DNA of 20,803 bases from Ignavibacteriaceae bacterium (GTDB taxonomy: Bacteria; Bacteroidota; Ignavibacteria; Ignavibacteriales; Ignavibacteriaceae): contig JANWIS010000086.1 in assembly GCA_025449775.1 (NCBI GenBank), positions 1 to 20,803 on the forward strand, read 5' to 3'. The notes under the pieces were generated by a model. That model was not told the DNA's origin and did no database searches. It saw only the letters and a list, made by a program, of their open reading frames with translations. Position numbers and translations under genes: made by a program. Below, piece by piece: positions 14,216-20,803 of this stretch (within the stretch, counting starts at the first letter, position 1; each line of letters begins with the position of its first letter).

Positions 14216-15037
14216 CTAAAAAAGTAAGGTCCAAAGGAAGTAATCAAGAATTAAAATCATTGCTGCCGAAAGAACAAATGAACGAATGGTTGAAAGTCCT
14301 ACTCCTTCAGCACCTCCTGAAGTACGAAAACCAATATGACATCCAAGGAGAGAAGTTATTCCTCCAAATATTATTGTTTTTAATAATCCTCCTGTCAAAT
14401 CAGAAAATTCAAAAAACTGCCTAACTGAATTGAAGAACACATTAAATGAAACGTTTAGAAAATAATCCGATACAACATAAGCTCCTGCAACTGAAATTGT
14501 GTTGGCAAATATTACTAAAATTGGTAACATAATAACAGATGCTAAAAACCTCGGCATTGCCAGGTACCTAACAGGATCAATCGCCATAATTTCGAGTGCA
14601 TCAATTTGTTCGGTTACTTTCATTGTTCCAAGTTCTGCAGCAATCGAAGCCCCTACTCTTCCTGCAATTACTATTCCAGTCAAGACAGGTCCAAGTTCAG
14701 TGATAATTGCACGACTTGTAGTACCACCAAGCAGAGATAATGGAGCAATTCCTTTTAGTTGATAGGCAGCCTGCCAGGCAGCAACAGCTCCTGTAAAAAT
14801 CGAGATAATAATTACTAATGGTAGTGAATTAACACCTATATGCTCCATTTGAAAGAAAACTTGTTTACGTGTACGATGAATGTTTTTAATATTCTTTATC
14901 ATTCCAAACAGAAGCAACGATATTTGTCCGAACTCTTCAAAGAATGCTAATGTTCTCTTTCCAATTATTTGAAAAATATCTTTAATCACTTTGAATAATA
15001 ATAAATTGATAATAAAATTTACTAAAAATTTTTTCAC
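14216..15037 (-). CDS. mlaE: MlaE-type ABC transporter permease (lipid/organic solvent transport)
   Basis: This 273-residue inner-membrane protein belongs to the MlaE (formerly DUF140) family, the permease of ABC systems that move phospholipids between the inner membrane and MCE proteins in the periplasm. The family core is clear: ELGPVLTGIVIAGRVGASIAAELGTMKVTEQIDALEIM, about residues 114-151, then DPVRYLAMPRFLA and a TSGGAEGVG segment near the end. Hydrophobic segments lie at about 72-92, 112-135, 162-185, 215-235 and 250-270, with an amphipathic start. The start is GTG at 15037. No mlaF ATPase or mlaD substrate-binding gene is in the window, although these usually follow in the same operon, so the complex must be completed from elsewhere. 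It fits the outer-membrane lipid theme of the neighbouring cluster but is a separate transcription unit, divergent from the kinase gene. Confidence 0.92.
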   Translation of the reverse strand: MKKFLVNFIINLLLFKVIKDIFQIIGKRTLAFFEEFGQISLLLFGMIKNIKNIHRTRKQVFFQMEHIGVNSLPLVIIISIFTGAVAAWQAAYQLKGIAPLSLLGGTTSRAIITELGPVLTGIVIAGRVGASIAAELGTMKVTEQIDALEIMAIDPVRYLAMPRFLASVIMLPILVIFANTISVAGAYVVSDYFLNVSFNVFFNSVRQFFEFSDLTGGLLKTIIFGGITSLLGCHIGFRTSGGAEGVGLSTIRSFVLSAAMILILDYFLWTLLF

Positions 15038-15307
15038 CTGCTTTTGAATTTATTGTCATTTTAATCTACCTAAACCGAATAAAAAGGTTACTAAATGAGA
15101 GATTAGATTCCATTATGAGACGTAAAATCATCATTTAATAAATCAAAATAATTGTTTAGCTGATTAGTTTAAGTACAAAACGAAAATTTTTGCTTTAATT
15201 TCTTACTGTTTTCTAATAAATCAAAGGAAACATCTATCGTCAGTGTATTCAATAAGTTGATTTAAGAAATTCATCTGAACACAGGTAATAGATAGCATTA
15301 TTATTGA

Positions 15308-15313
15308 TATAAT
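15308..15313 (+). promoter_or_regulatory. possible -10 element of the hybrid kinase gene
   Basis: A perfect TATAAT lies 73 nt before the kinase ATG. A start about 7 nt downstream (near 15320) would place the leader hairpin at the very 5' end of the message. No good -35 or Bacteroidota -33 element is found at the right distance, so the call rests on the hexamer alone in AT-rich sequence. Confidence 0.3.
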
Positions 15314-15323
15314 AAAAGCGTAA

Positions 15324-15353
15324 TGCTCTGTTTTCGGGCGAAAAAATAGAGCA
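15324..15353 (+). promoter_or_regulatory. leader hairpin before the hybrid kinase, possible pseudoknot
   Basis: In plus-strand RNA, 15324-15334 pairs with 15343-15353 as an unbroken 11-bp stem (UGCUCUGUUUU with AAAAUAGAGCA, one G-U pair), closing an 8-nt loop CGGGCGAA. Loop CGGG (15335-15338) is complementary to two downstream CCCG copies at 15360-15363 and 15365-15368, so an H-type pseudoknot is possible. It ends 33 nt before the ATG and has no U-tract, so it is not a terminator. No known riboswitch class was recognised. Confidence 0.5.
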
Positions 15354-15386
15354 ATAAATCCCGTCCCGTGCAGAAAAATATTTAAT

Positions 15387-18371
15387 ATGGATGAAATTTT
15401 AGCAATACTGATTGATCAAATTCCATTGGGGATTATCACATACTCAAGCAATGGTCATGTCGAGTACGTTAATCAGAATTTTCATAAGTATGGAATTATA
15501 TATCAGTTCAATTCTCCTGTACAGAAATCAAATCTATTTGAAGAGAATATTTTTCCTTCCCTCAACATCACAACCGAACTTAAAGAAATTATTAAAGGTC
15601 GTGCTTTTGAAAAAGAAATCAGAAGGATCGATACTCGTAGTGGTGGATTCATTTCTTTGATTGTAAAAGGTTCTCCAATCTACGACGGCGAGAATATTTC
15701 CGGAGGAATATTATTGATTGAGGATTTGAAAGTCCTCGCTGAAGTTAATGAAGAGCTGAAACTTAAATCAAAAGTAACAGATGATTTTATAGAAAAAGGT
15801 GATGAGTTTCTTATCGTGACAGATAAAGCCGGTGACATAAAATATTCAGCCGGTAGAGATAATCCAAAATTAAAACTATCACGGAAAGAAATTACCGGAA
15901 AAAACATCGGCGAAGTTTTCAACTCATCAGCAAAACAAATAATCCTTGATGCATTCAGCAATGCCATCAATTACAGAAAGTTTCAGTCAATTCAGTTTGA
16001 TCTGAAAACTGAAAATACTATTACAAAGGTCAGCTGCAGAATAGATCCGATAATTTCAGAAAATGGCTATGTTCAATTCCTGTATTTAATCTTCAAGGAA
16101 TTTCATGAAGAAAAGAAGGAGGCCGAAACCAAGCCGGTAATAATCGCGGCAAAATCCGAAGCAATCGCAGAACCATTTTGCAAAATTGATAATGAAGGAA
16201 ATATTTTATTTGCTAACTATGAATTTAAAACAAAGCTAAATTTTCCTGACATTGAACTATACAGTAAAAACCTTTTTGATCTCATCATTACCGGATCAGA
16301 AATAAATATAAAAGAACAGGTGTTATCTCTAACTCCGGGAGAAATAAAATCTTTTCCTGTTAGTATTAAAAATTTCAGCGGTACGGAGGAGAAAATAAAT
16401 ATTTCTTTCAAGGCTGAAAATTTCGAAAATGAAAAACCCCAGACAATCTATTGTTACCCTGGAAAAGTTTTTGATATTGAAGATAAATCCCGGCCATCTA
16501 TTTATTCATCGCTTTTCACCGCAGCACAGGATGGTCTGGCTGTTATTACTGATGAGAAAATTTTATTCAACAACGATGCATTCGCTTGTATTTTTGGCTA
16601 CAAGATGACTGACAATCTTGAGAATAAAAATATTCTTGAACTGGTTTCCAAAGCTGATCTACAAAAAATTAAAGACCATTTTATTCTAAAGAACAAGGGA
16701 TTGAAATCTCATGAAAGGATTGAGTTCCTTGCAAAGAAAAAGGATGGTTCAACTTTCTTTGCTGAGTTTTCTGTAGCAGCATTTAAAGAGAATGGAAGTT
16801 CCTTATTTGTTATCCTGGCTGCAGATGTAACTGAAAGGAAAAGAACGCAAAAAGTTTTAAGAGAATCGGAGCAGAAGTACAGAAATATTACCGAGAACAT
16901 TGATGATTTTTTATATACATTCGAAAGAGTCGGCAAAAACCTTAGACCAATTTTCTATACTTCAGCAGTTCAAAAAGTAACCGGTTATAGTCAGGATGAA
17001 TTTCTAAGTGATGCAAGGCTCTTACTTAAAATAATTCATCCAGATGACTTCACAGAGATAAAAGTGAAACTGGGAAATCTTTTGAACAGTCCTGACAGAG
17101 TAACAAGTGAGCTTGAATTAAGAATAATTAATAAAGACGGTAATGTTGTCTGGGTAAGAAATAAAGTAAACTTAGTAAGAGATGCCAATGGTAAAATCCA
17201 GAGGATATATGGATTGGTAAGTGATATCACTTTAAATAGACGTGCAGAGGAAGATCTTAAAGAGTCAACCGAAAATCTTAGAAAATTAAATGAAGCTAAA
17301 GACAAGTTCCTTTCTATCATCTCACATGATCTGCGTACACCTTTCAGCTCAATACTTGGTTTTACAGATCTGCTTTTAGATGATGATTCACTTTCTGAAA
17401 CCGAAAAGAAACAATATATCCTGTATATTCAGGAATCTTCTAAGTCAATGCTTGCACTTGTTAATTCACTCCTTGACTGGACACGATTACAAACAGGCAG
17501 AATAAAGTTTGAACCTGAAAGAATTAATGCGAAAGAATTAGTTGACAGATCTATTAGTGCTGTTTCCGGTAATGCCTTGAAGAAAGGAATAAAGATTGAA
17601 AACATTGTTGACTCATCTCATCATTTATTTGTAGATAAAAATCTGATTTTACAAGTTTTTAATAACCTGCTCTCCAATGCAATTAAATTTACTAAGCGAG
17701 GAGACCGGGTAACAATTTCAGCAAAAGCATCTCCTGTGTTACGGTTTTTGCAATTCTCTGTAAAAGATACAGGAAAAGGTATTAAGCCTGAAAACCTGAG
17801 CAAACTATTTAACTTCGATACAAAATTTACTTCAGAAGGTACTGCCGGAGAAAAAGGAAGCGGACTTGGACTTTCACTAGTGAATGAAATTATTCTTAAG
17901 CACAACGGAACAATTGAAGCTAAAAGTGAATTTGAAAGAGGTGCTGAATTTATTTTTAACCTTCCTGTTGCTTCTGCAAAAATTTTAATCGTAGATCACA
18001 ATAAGAGAGACAGGATATTATATTCTAAAATTCTCATGAACATTGCATCCGAATATGCAGTGAGCATTGTTTCAAACGGGAAGGAAGCATTAGAGAGAAT
18101 TAATATTTCACCGCCGGCACTTATAATTACCGAACATGAAATGCCGGTAATGAATGGTTATACCCTGGTTAAAGAACTTATAAAACGAGGGTTCAAGTCA
18201 TCAATTCCTGTTATTGTATTAACAAATAAAATTGAACGATCATCCAGGGAATTTTATTCTGAGCTTGGAATTGAGCATATTTTTACAAAACCTGTAAACT
18301 TAAGAAGTTTTAAAGAAGCAATAGAGAAATCAGTAAGAAAAGGAATAATGAACCACAATCATTCTACATAA
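15387..18371 (+). CDS. soluble multi-PAS hybrid histidine kinase with atypical receiver
   Basis: This 994-residue cytoplasmic signalling protein has no signal peptide or membrane helix. Domains in order: about five PAS-like modules (roughly 8-115, 135-240, 255-360, 375-485 and 490-620, the last two the most typical: QDGLAVITDEKILFNNDAFACIFGY and VTGYSQDEFL), HisKA (635-700) with phospho-acceptor His647 in FLSIISHDLRTPF, HATPase (745-860) with Asn764 in LLSNAIKF, DTGKGI (794-799) and GSGLGLSLV (824-832), and a C-terminal receiver (864-985). The kinase core looks intact. The receiver is not: the phospho-acceptor Asp is Glu916 (TEHEMP), and the acidic pair is Asp870-His871, while Thr946 and Lys968 are kept. 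Output must be through a separate regulator, none of which is adjacent. It is the only plus-strand gene and its end overlaps the convergent neighbour by 8 nt. Confidence 0.93.
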   Translation: MDEILAILIDQIPLGIITYSSNGHVEYVNQNFHKYGIIYQFNSPVQKSNLFEENIFPSLNITTELKEIIKGRAFEKEIRRIDTRSGGFISLIVKGSPIYDGENISGGILLIEDLKVLAEVNEELKLKSKVTDDFIEKGDEFLIVTDKAGDIKYSAGRDNPKLKLSRKEITGKNIGEVFNSSAKQIILDAFSNAINYRKFQSIQFDLKTENTITKVSCRIDPIISENGYVQFLYLIFKEFHEEKKEAETKPVIIAAKSEAIAEPFCKIDNEGNILFANYEFKTKLNFPDIELYSKNLFDLIITGSEINIKEQVLSLTPGEIKSFPVSIKNFSGTEEKINISFKAENFENEKPQTIYCYPGKVFDIEDKSRPSIYSSLFTAAQDGLAVITDEKILFNNDAFACIFGYKMTDNLENKNILELVSKADLQKIKDHFILKNKGLKSHERIEFLAKKKDGSTFFAEFSVAAFKENGSSLFVILAADVTERKRTQKVLRESEQKYRNITENIDDFLYTFERVGKNLRPIFYTSAVQKVTGYSQDEFLSDARLLLKIIHPDDFTEIKVKLGNLLNSPDRVTSELELRIINKDGNVVWVRNKVNLVRDANGKIQRIYGLVSDITLNRRAEEDLKESTENLRKLNEAKDKFLSIISHDLRTPFSSILGFTDLLLDDDSLSETEKKQYILYIQESSKSMLALVNSLLDWTRLQTGRIKFEPERINAKELVDRSISAVSGNALKKGIKIENIVDSSHHLFVDKNLILQVFNNLLSNAIKFTKRGDRVTISAKASPVLRFLQFSVKDTGKGIKPENLSKLFNFDTKFTSEGTAGEKGSGLGLSLVNEIILKHNGTIEAKSEFERGAEFIFNLPVASAKILIVDHNKRDRILYSKILMNIASEYAVSIVSNGKEALERINISPPALIITEHEMPVMNGYTLVKELIKRGFKSSIPVIVLTNKIERSSREFYSELGIEHIFTKPVNLRSFKEAIEKSVRKGIMNHNHST

Positions 18372-19125
18372 TCCGGTAGATGTACCAACCCTTCACAACT
18401 TCTTCGATATAAATAAATTTTTTTTCAGATATAACCGGAAGTTTTGCTGTTTCAGAAGTATAAATAAATCCGGTTTCAGTTTTTTCGAATGCAGCTATCT
18501 GCACAAAAATGCATCCCGGATATTTTTTATCGAGAAAAACTGCTGAACATCCAAGTGCTTTCAATTCTTTATCAACCTCATTGGTCTGTGTCTGATTAAA
18601 ATATTCTATCACACTAATAAATTTATTCAGATGATTATTCAAGTAATCATTCAGTTTATCGTCATTAAGCACAAAAAGATTTATTGTCCGGTACAAGGAA
18701 GAGTCATCTGGTGAAATTGATCCTAAATTTGAAAGTGAGTCCAAAACATTAAACAGGAAATCCGGAAGCTGAAAACTTCGGATCGCACGGATCTTCCAGC
18801 TTTCTTTCTGCTTAGTCAGATAACAATAAAAGTCGATCGCTTGTCCATCAGCATATATCTTCACTGCAAATACACACTCATTTTTAGCTGCTTGTATTTG
18901 ATGAAAGTACATTTCGGCTTTTCCTTCAAGCTTTTCACCGATTGACGGGTTTTTAATTTCCTTGGACATTTCACCGATAAAATATTTTTGTTTATCGGAA
19001 AATTTTTGATGACGGAAATATCTGTCCACAAGCCATTCAGGTGAGCCGACAGTAAATTGCTGGGAATTTATTTGCCCGGAAAAGAAAAGAAAGAAGATAA
19101 AAATATTTAGAACCGTTTTTTTCAT
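18364..19125 (-). CDS. secreted protein of unknown function
   Basis: I do not recognise this 253-residue protein. Residues 1-21 are a strong signal peptide (KKTVLNIFIFFLFFSG, cleavage near INSQQ), with no lipobox Cys, so it is probably periplasmic or secreted. The mature part is a mixed alpha/beta sequence. Residues 25-45 (SPEWLVDRYFRHQKFSDKQK) and the strand-rich stretch around 80-115, ending in KESWKIRAIRSF, resemble the outline of NTF2-like or DUF4878-type domains, in which a helix is followed by a curved sheet; this is only a suggestion. There are several Cys residues (84, 100, 194 and 206 approximately). The ATG directly abuts the stop of the GH13 gene with no gap, so coupled translation with it is very likely. 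Its stop is overlapped by the convergent kinase gene. Confidence 0.75.
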   Translation of the reverse strand: MKKTVLNIFIFFLFFSGQINSQQFTVGSPEWLVDRYFRHQKFSDKQKYFIGEMSKEIKNPSIGEKLEGKAEMYFHQIQAAKNECVFAVKIYADGQAIDFYCYLTKQKESWKIRAIRSFQLPDFLFNVLDSLSNLGSISPDDSSLYRTINLFVLNDDKLNDYLNNHLNKFISVIEYFNQTQTNEVDKELKALGCSAVFLDKKYPGCIFVQIAAFEKTETGFIYTSETAKLPVISEKKFIYIEEVVKGWYIYRIM

Positions 19126-20803
19126 TTACTTTTTCTTTAATATCATTCCAGAAGATGGAGGAACTGATATTGATTCAGATACAGTCCGAAGTGTACTGAC
19201 GCCTGCACTATTTTCGTCAACTAACACATCAAATTCAACAGTGGGACCAAGATGCACATGGGTACTCATCCTATTCGTATTAAGAATAATCAAGAATTCC
19301 TCCTCTTTATACTCTAGGAAATATTCACAAACAAATTGATCAGACTTATGATCTACAAATTTTACATTTCTATAATCAGCTCTTCTAAAAGCTTCGTACT
19401 TCTTTCGTAACTCAATCAATCCTTTATAATAATCAAAAAGATCATTGTTGATTTTTGCATGTTCATAGTTGATATAATTTGTTTCGTTGTCTTTGTCATA
19501 GCTATTGTGATCAATCATTCCTTTGTGTGTATCAGGTCCATTAATATTACCTGAAATCACTTTGCTTCTTGCAAACTCCTGTCCTGAGTGAATCATTGTT
19601 ATTCCTCTCGATGTAAAAAGAAAAAGTGCCGCAAGCTTGTTAAGCTTTAATTGAAGAGGAGAAAGTTTTATATGTTTATTCATATCATTGATTATCTGAT
19701 CGCGTTTTACTTCTCCAGTTCCAAGCCGGATAAAATCACCGAGAGTATATCCATCATGAGATTCCAAATAATTTACAGAATGTTCAGGAATTTGAAATAA
19801 TCCAAGAGAATCTTTTGTCAAAGTTCCATTAACATAACTGTTTATTCTTCCAGGATTGTTGTTACCGTACCATTTTCCAAAAATCCATCCATGTCCGTTA
19901 AAAGGATTTTCTCCTTTAATTCCATTTCGAATCTGATCATTCCAGGCAGCCCATCCGCGTATTGAAAATCCTGAAGGATCGTAACCTCCACCCCATGGTT
20001 CGCAAACAAAAATTACATTTGGATTTATTTTTTTTGCTTCGATAATAATCTGCTCGAGTGTTTTCCAATCCAAAAGATGACCAAGATCAAAACGAAAACC
20101 ATCGATGTGATATTCTTTCATCCAATAAAGGATACTTTCAACGATCATTCTTCTTGCCATCGGTCTTTCAGTTTTAAAATCATTTCCGCATCCGCTCTTA
20201 TCAATAAATTTTCCTTTATCATCCAACCTGAAATAATATTCTTTATCAATCTCTTTCAGGTTCCCTATTTCATACTCTGAAATATGATTATAAACTACAT
20301 CCATAATTACAGCAATTCCTTCTTTATGAAATGCCTTAACCATATCTTTAAAATCATTAACAGCTTTTGCATCTTTTCCTTTCCATTGATTCAATTCAAG
20401 CTGACGAATATTCTCGCTGTAATAATTTTCAGGGGCAAAAAATGCTGCCGTCATATATCCCCAATGATTTCTTTCATAAGGATTCCATGTGTTATATTTT
20501 CCGTTGAGAGTATCTTTAAAAGGAATTTCAATATTTGCAAACTCCTGTGCAGGAAGTAGTTCAACTGCATTTACACCAAGATTTTTTATGTAATCTATTC
20601 CGCCGGTTTTTCCTTTTTCAACTAAACCTTTATATGTTCCTCTTTCATCAACACCTGATGAAGGATGTTCAGTCATATCACGGATGTGCATTTCATAAAT
20701 TATCAAATCACGCCAATCCATTTTTATCCATTCATCACCTTCCCAATTATAATGTCCTTCCTTAATAACAATTGCTCTGCGGGGATTATAATAAGTATTG
20801 AAA
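19126..20803 (-). CDS. glycoside hydrolase family 13, pullulanase/isoamylase-type debranching enzyme, 5' end outside window
   Basis: The frame is open to the right edge: about 27 codons precede the first Met at 20721, beginning FNTYYNPRRAIVI. The real start and an N-terminal CBM48-like domain therefore lie beyond the window, and Met at 20721 is internal. The visible 558 residues hold the TIM barrel. Numbered from that Met: IYEMHIRD (8-15), NHWGYMTAAFFAP (85-97), region I DVVYNH (141-146), region II GFRFDLGH with nucleophile Asp212, region III VCEPW with acid/base Glu241, and region IV ESHDGYTL with Asp323. All catalytic residues are present. The NPRRAIV and NHWGY-type motifs point to alpha-1,6-branch cleavage in glycogen or related glucans. 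The short C-terminal beta domain ends PPSSGMILKKK. Whether it is exported cannot be told. The secreted unknown gene follows without a gap. Confidence 0.93.
   Translation of the reverse strand, partial: FNTYYNPRRAIVIKEGHYNWEGDEWIKMDWRDLIIYEMHIRDMTEHPSSGVDERGTYKGLVEKGKTGGIDYIKNLGVNAVELLPAQEFANIEIPFKDTLNGKYNTWNPYERNHWGYMTAAFFAPENYYSENIRQLELNQWKGKDAKAVNDFKDMVKAFHKEGIAVIMDVVYNHISEYEIGNLKEIDKEYYFRLDDKGKFIDKSGCGNDFKTERPMARRMIVESILYWMKEYHIDGFRFDLGHLLDWKTLEQIIIEAKKINPNVIFVCEPWGGGYDPSGFSIRGWAAWNDQIRNGIKGENPFNGHGWIFGKWYGNNNPGRINSYVNGTLTKDSLGLFQIPEHSVNYLESHDGYTLGDFIRLGTGEVKRDQIINDMNKHIKLSPLQLKLNKLAALFLFTSRGITMIHSGQEFARSKVISGNINGPDTHKGMIDHNSYDKDNETNYINYEHAKINNDLFDYYKGLIELRKKYEAFRRADYRNVKFVDHKSDQFVCEYFLEYKEEEFLIILNTNRMSTHVHLGPTVEFDVLVDENSAGVSTLRTVSESISVPPSSGMILKKK

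Larger units (their letters stand above)
15038..15386. other. divergent intergenic region between mlaE and the hybrid kinase
   Basis: These 349 AT-rich bases hold no credible gene. They must contain the promoters of both flanking genes. Seen here: a perfect 12-nt direct repeat TAATAAATCAAA (15136-15147 and 15214-15225, 78 bp apart), a TATAAT at 15308-15313 on the plus strand, and the leader hairpin at 15324-15353. No convincing mlaE promoter was recognised on the minus strand. Confidence 0.7.

Noticed and set aside
15324..15353. Leader hairpin as an intrinsic terminator
   Set aside because: No U-tract follows on the plus strand and no plus-strand gene lies upstream; on the minus strand no gene ends there.
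19126..20721. Taking the Met at 20721 as the start of the GH13 gene
   Set aside because: The frame stays open to the window edge and the extra residues (NPRRAIV and onward) match the sequence just before the catalytic barrel in pullulanase/isoamylase proteins, so the gene is cut by the window edge.

Overview
The window reads as a low-GC Gram-negative chromosome from the Bacteroidota/Chlorobiota (FCB) group, most likely an Ignavibacteria-type relative. The reasons are a fused LpxC-FabZ enzyme, the uppS-bamA-skp-skp-lpxD-lpxC/fabZ-lpxA gene order, a BamA with a Trp-rich POTRA 3 segment, a Bacteroidota-like -7 promoter element (TATATTTG) in front of lexA, and free-standing regulator-propeller and Asp-box secreted proteins. 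The taxonomic call is inference; the Gram-negative, lipid A-making envelope is directly supported. No phage, transposon, CRISPR, rRNA or tRNA sequence was seen.

Layout. Nearly everything is on the minus strand, so transcription runs from high to low coordinates. At 20803-18364 lie a GH13 debranching-type glycosidase (its start is beyond the window) and an abutting secreted protein of unknown function. These converge on the only plus-strand gene, a 994-residue soluble multi-PAS hybrid histidine kinase (15387-18371), whose receiver domain has lost its phospho-acceptor aspartate. A 349-base divergent intergenic region with a strong leader hairpin separates the kinase gene from an orphan MlaE-type lipid-transport permease (14216-15037). 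Next comes ilvE, with a clear intrinsic terminator.

At 12925-11515 is a compact lexA unit: LexA, an 82-residue WYL-like protein and a 142-residue protein that looks like a degenerate PD-(D/E)XK fold. It is driven by a promoter (TTGACA-17-TATATTTG) that carries two related 18-bp palindromes of ideal form AGTGCTCA-NN-TGAGCACT. This is the most interesting regulatory feature of the window and a candidate new LexA operator and SOS operon.

From 11353 to 878 runs a long, tightly packed envelope-biogenesis cluster: UppS (lipid carrier), BamA (outer-membrane protein insertion), two Skp/OmpH chaperones, LpxD, LpxC-FabZ and LpxA (first steps of lipid A plus the 3-hydroxyacyl-ACP dehydratase). LipM-type octanoyltransferase, PanB (pantothenate) and a secreted seven-bladed propeller protein follow. 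Many junctions overlap by 4-14 nt, and several genes start with TTG or GTG, which suggests translational coupling. The shared theme is acyl-chain supply and envelope assembly: FabZ and the Lpx enzymes use acyl-ACP, PanB feeds the pantetheine arm of ACP and CoA, and LipM takes octanoyl chains from ACP. A probable terminator (829-852) ends the cluster, and a second propeller-type secreted protein (Asp-box repeats) runs off the left edge.
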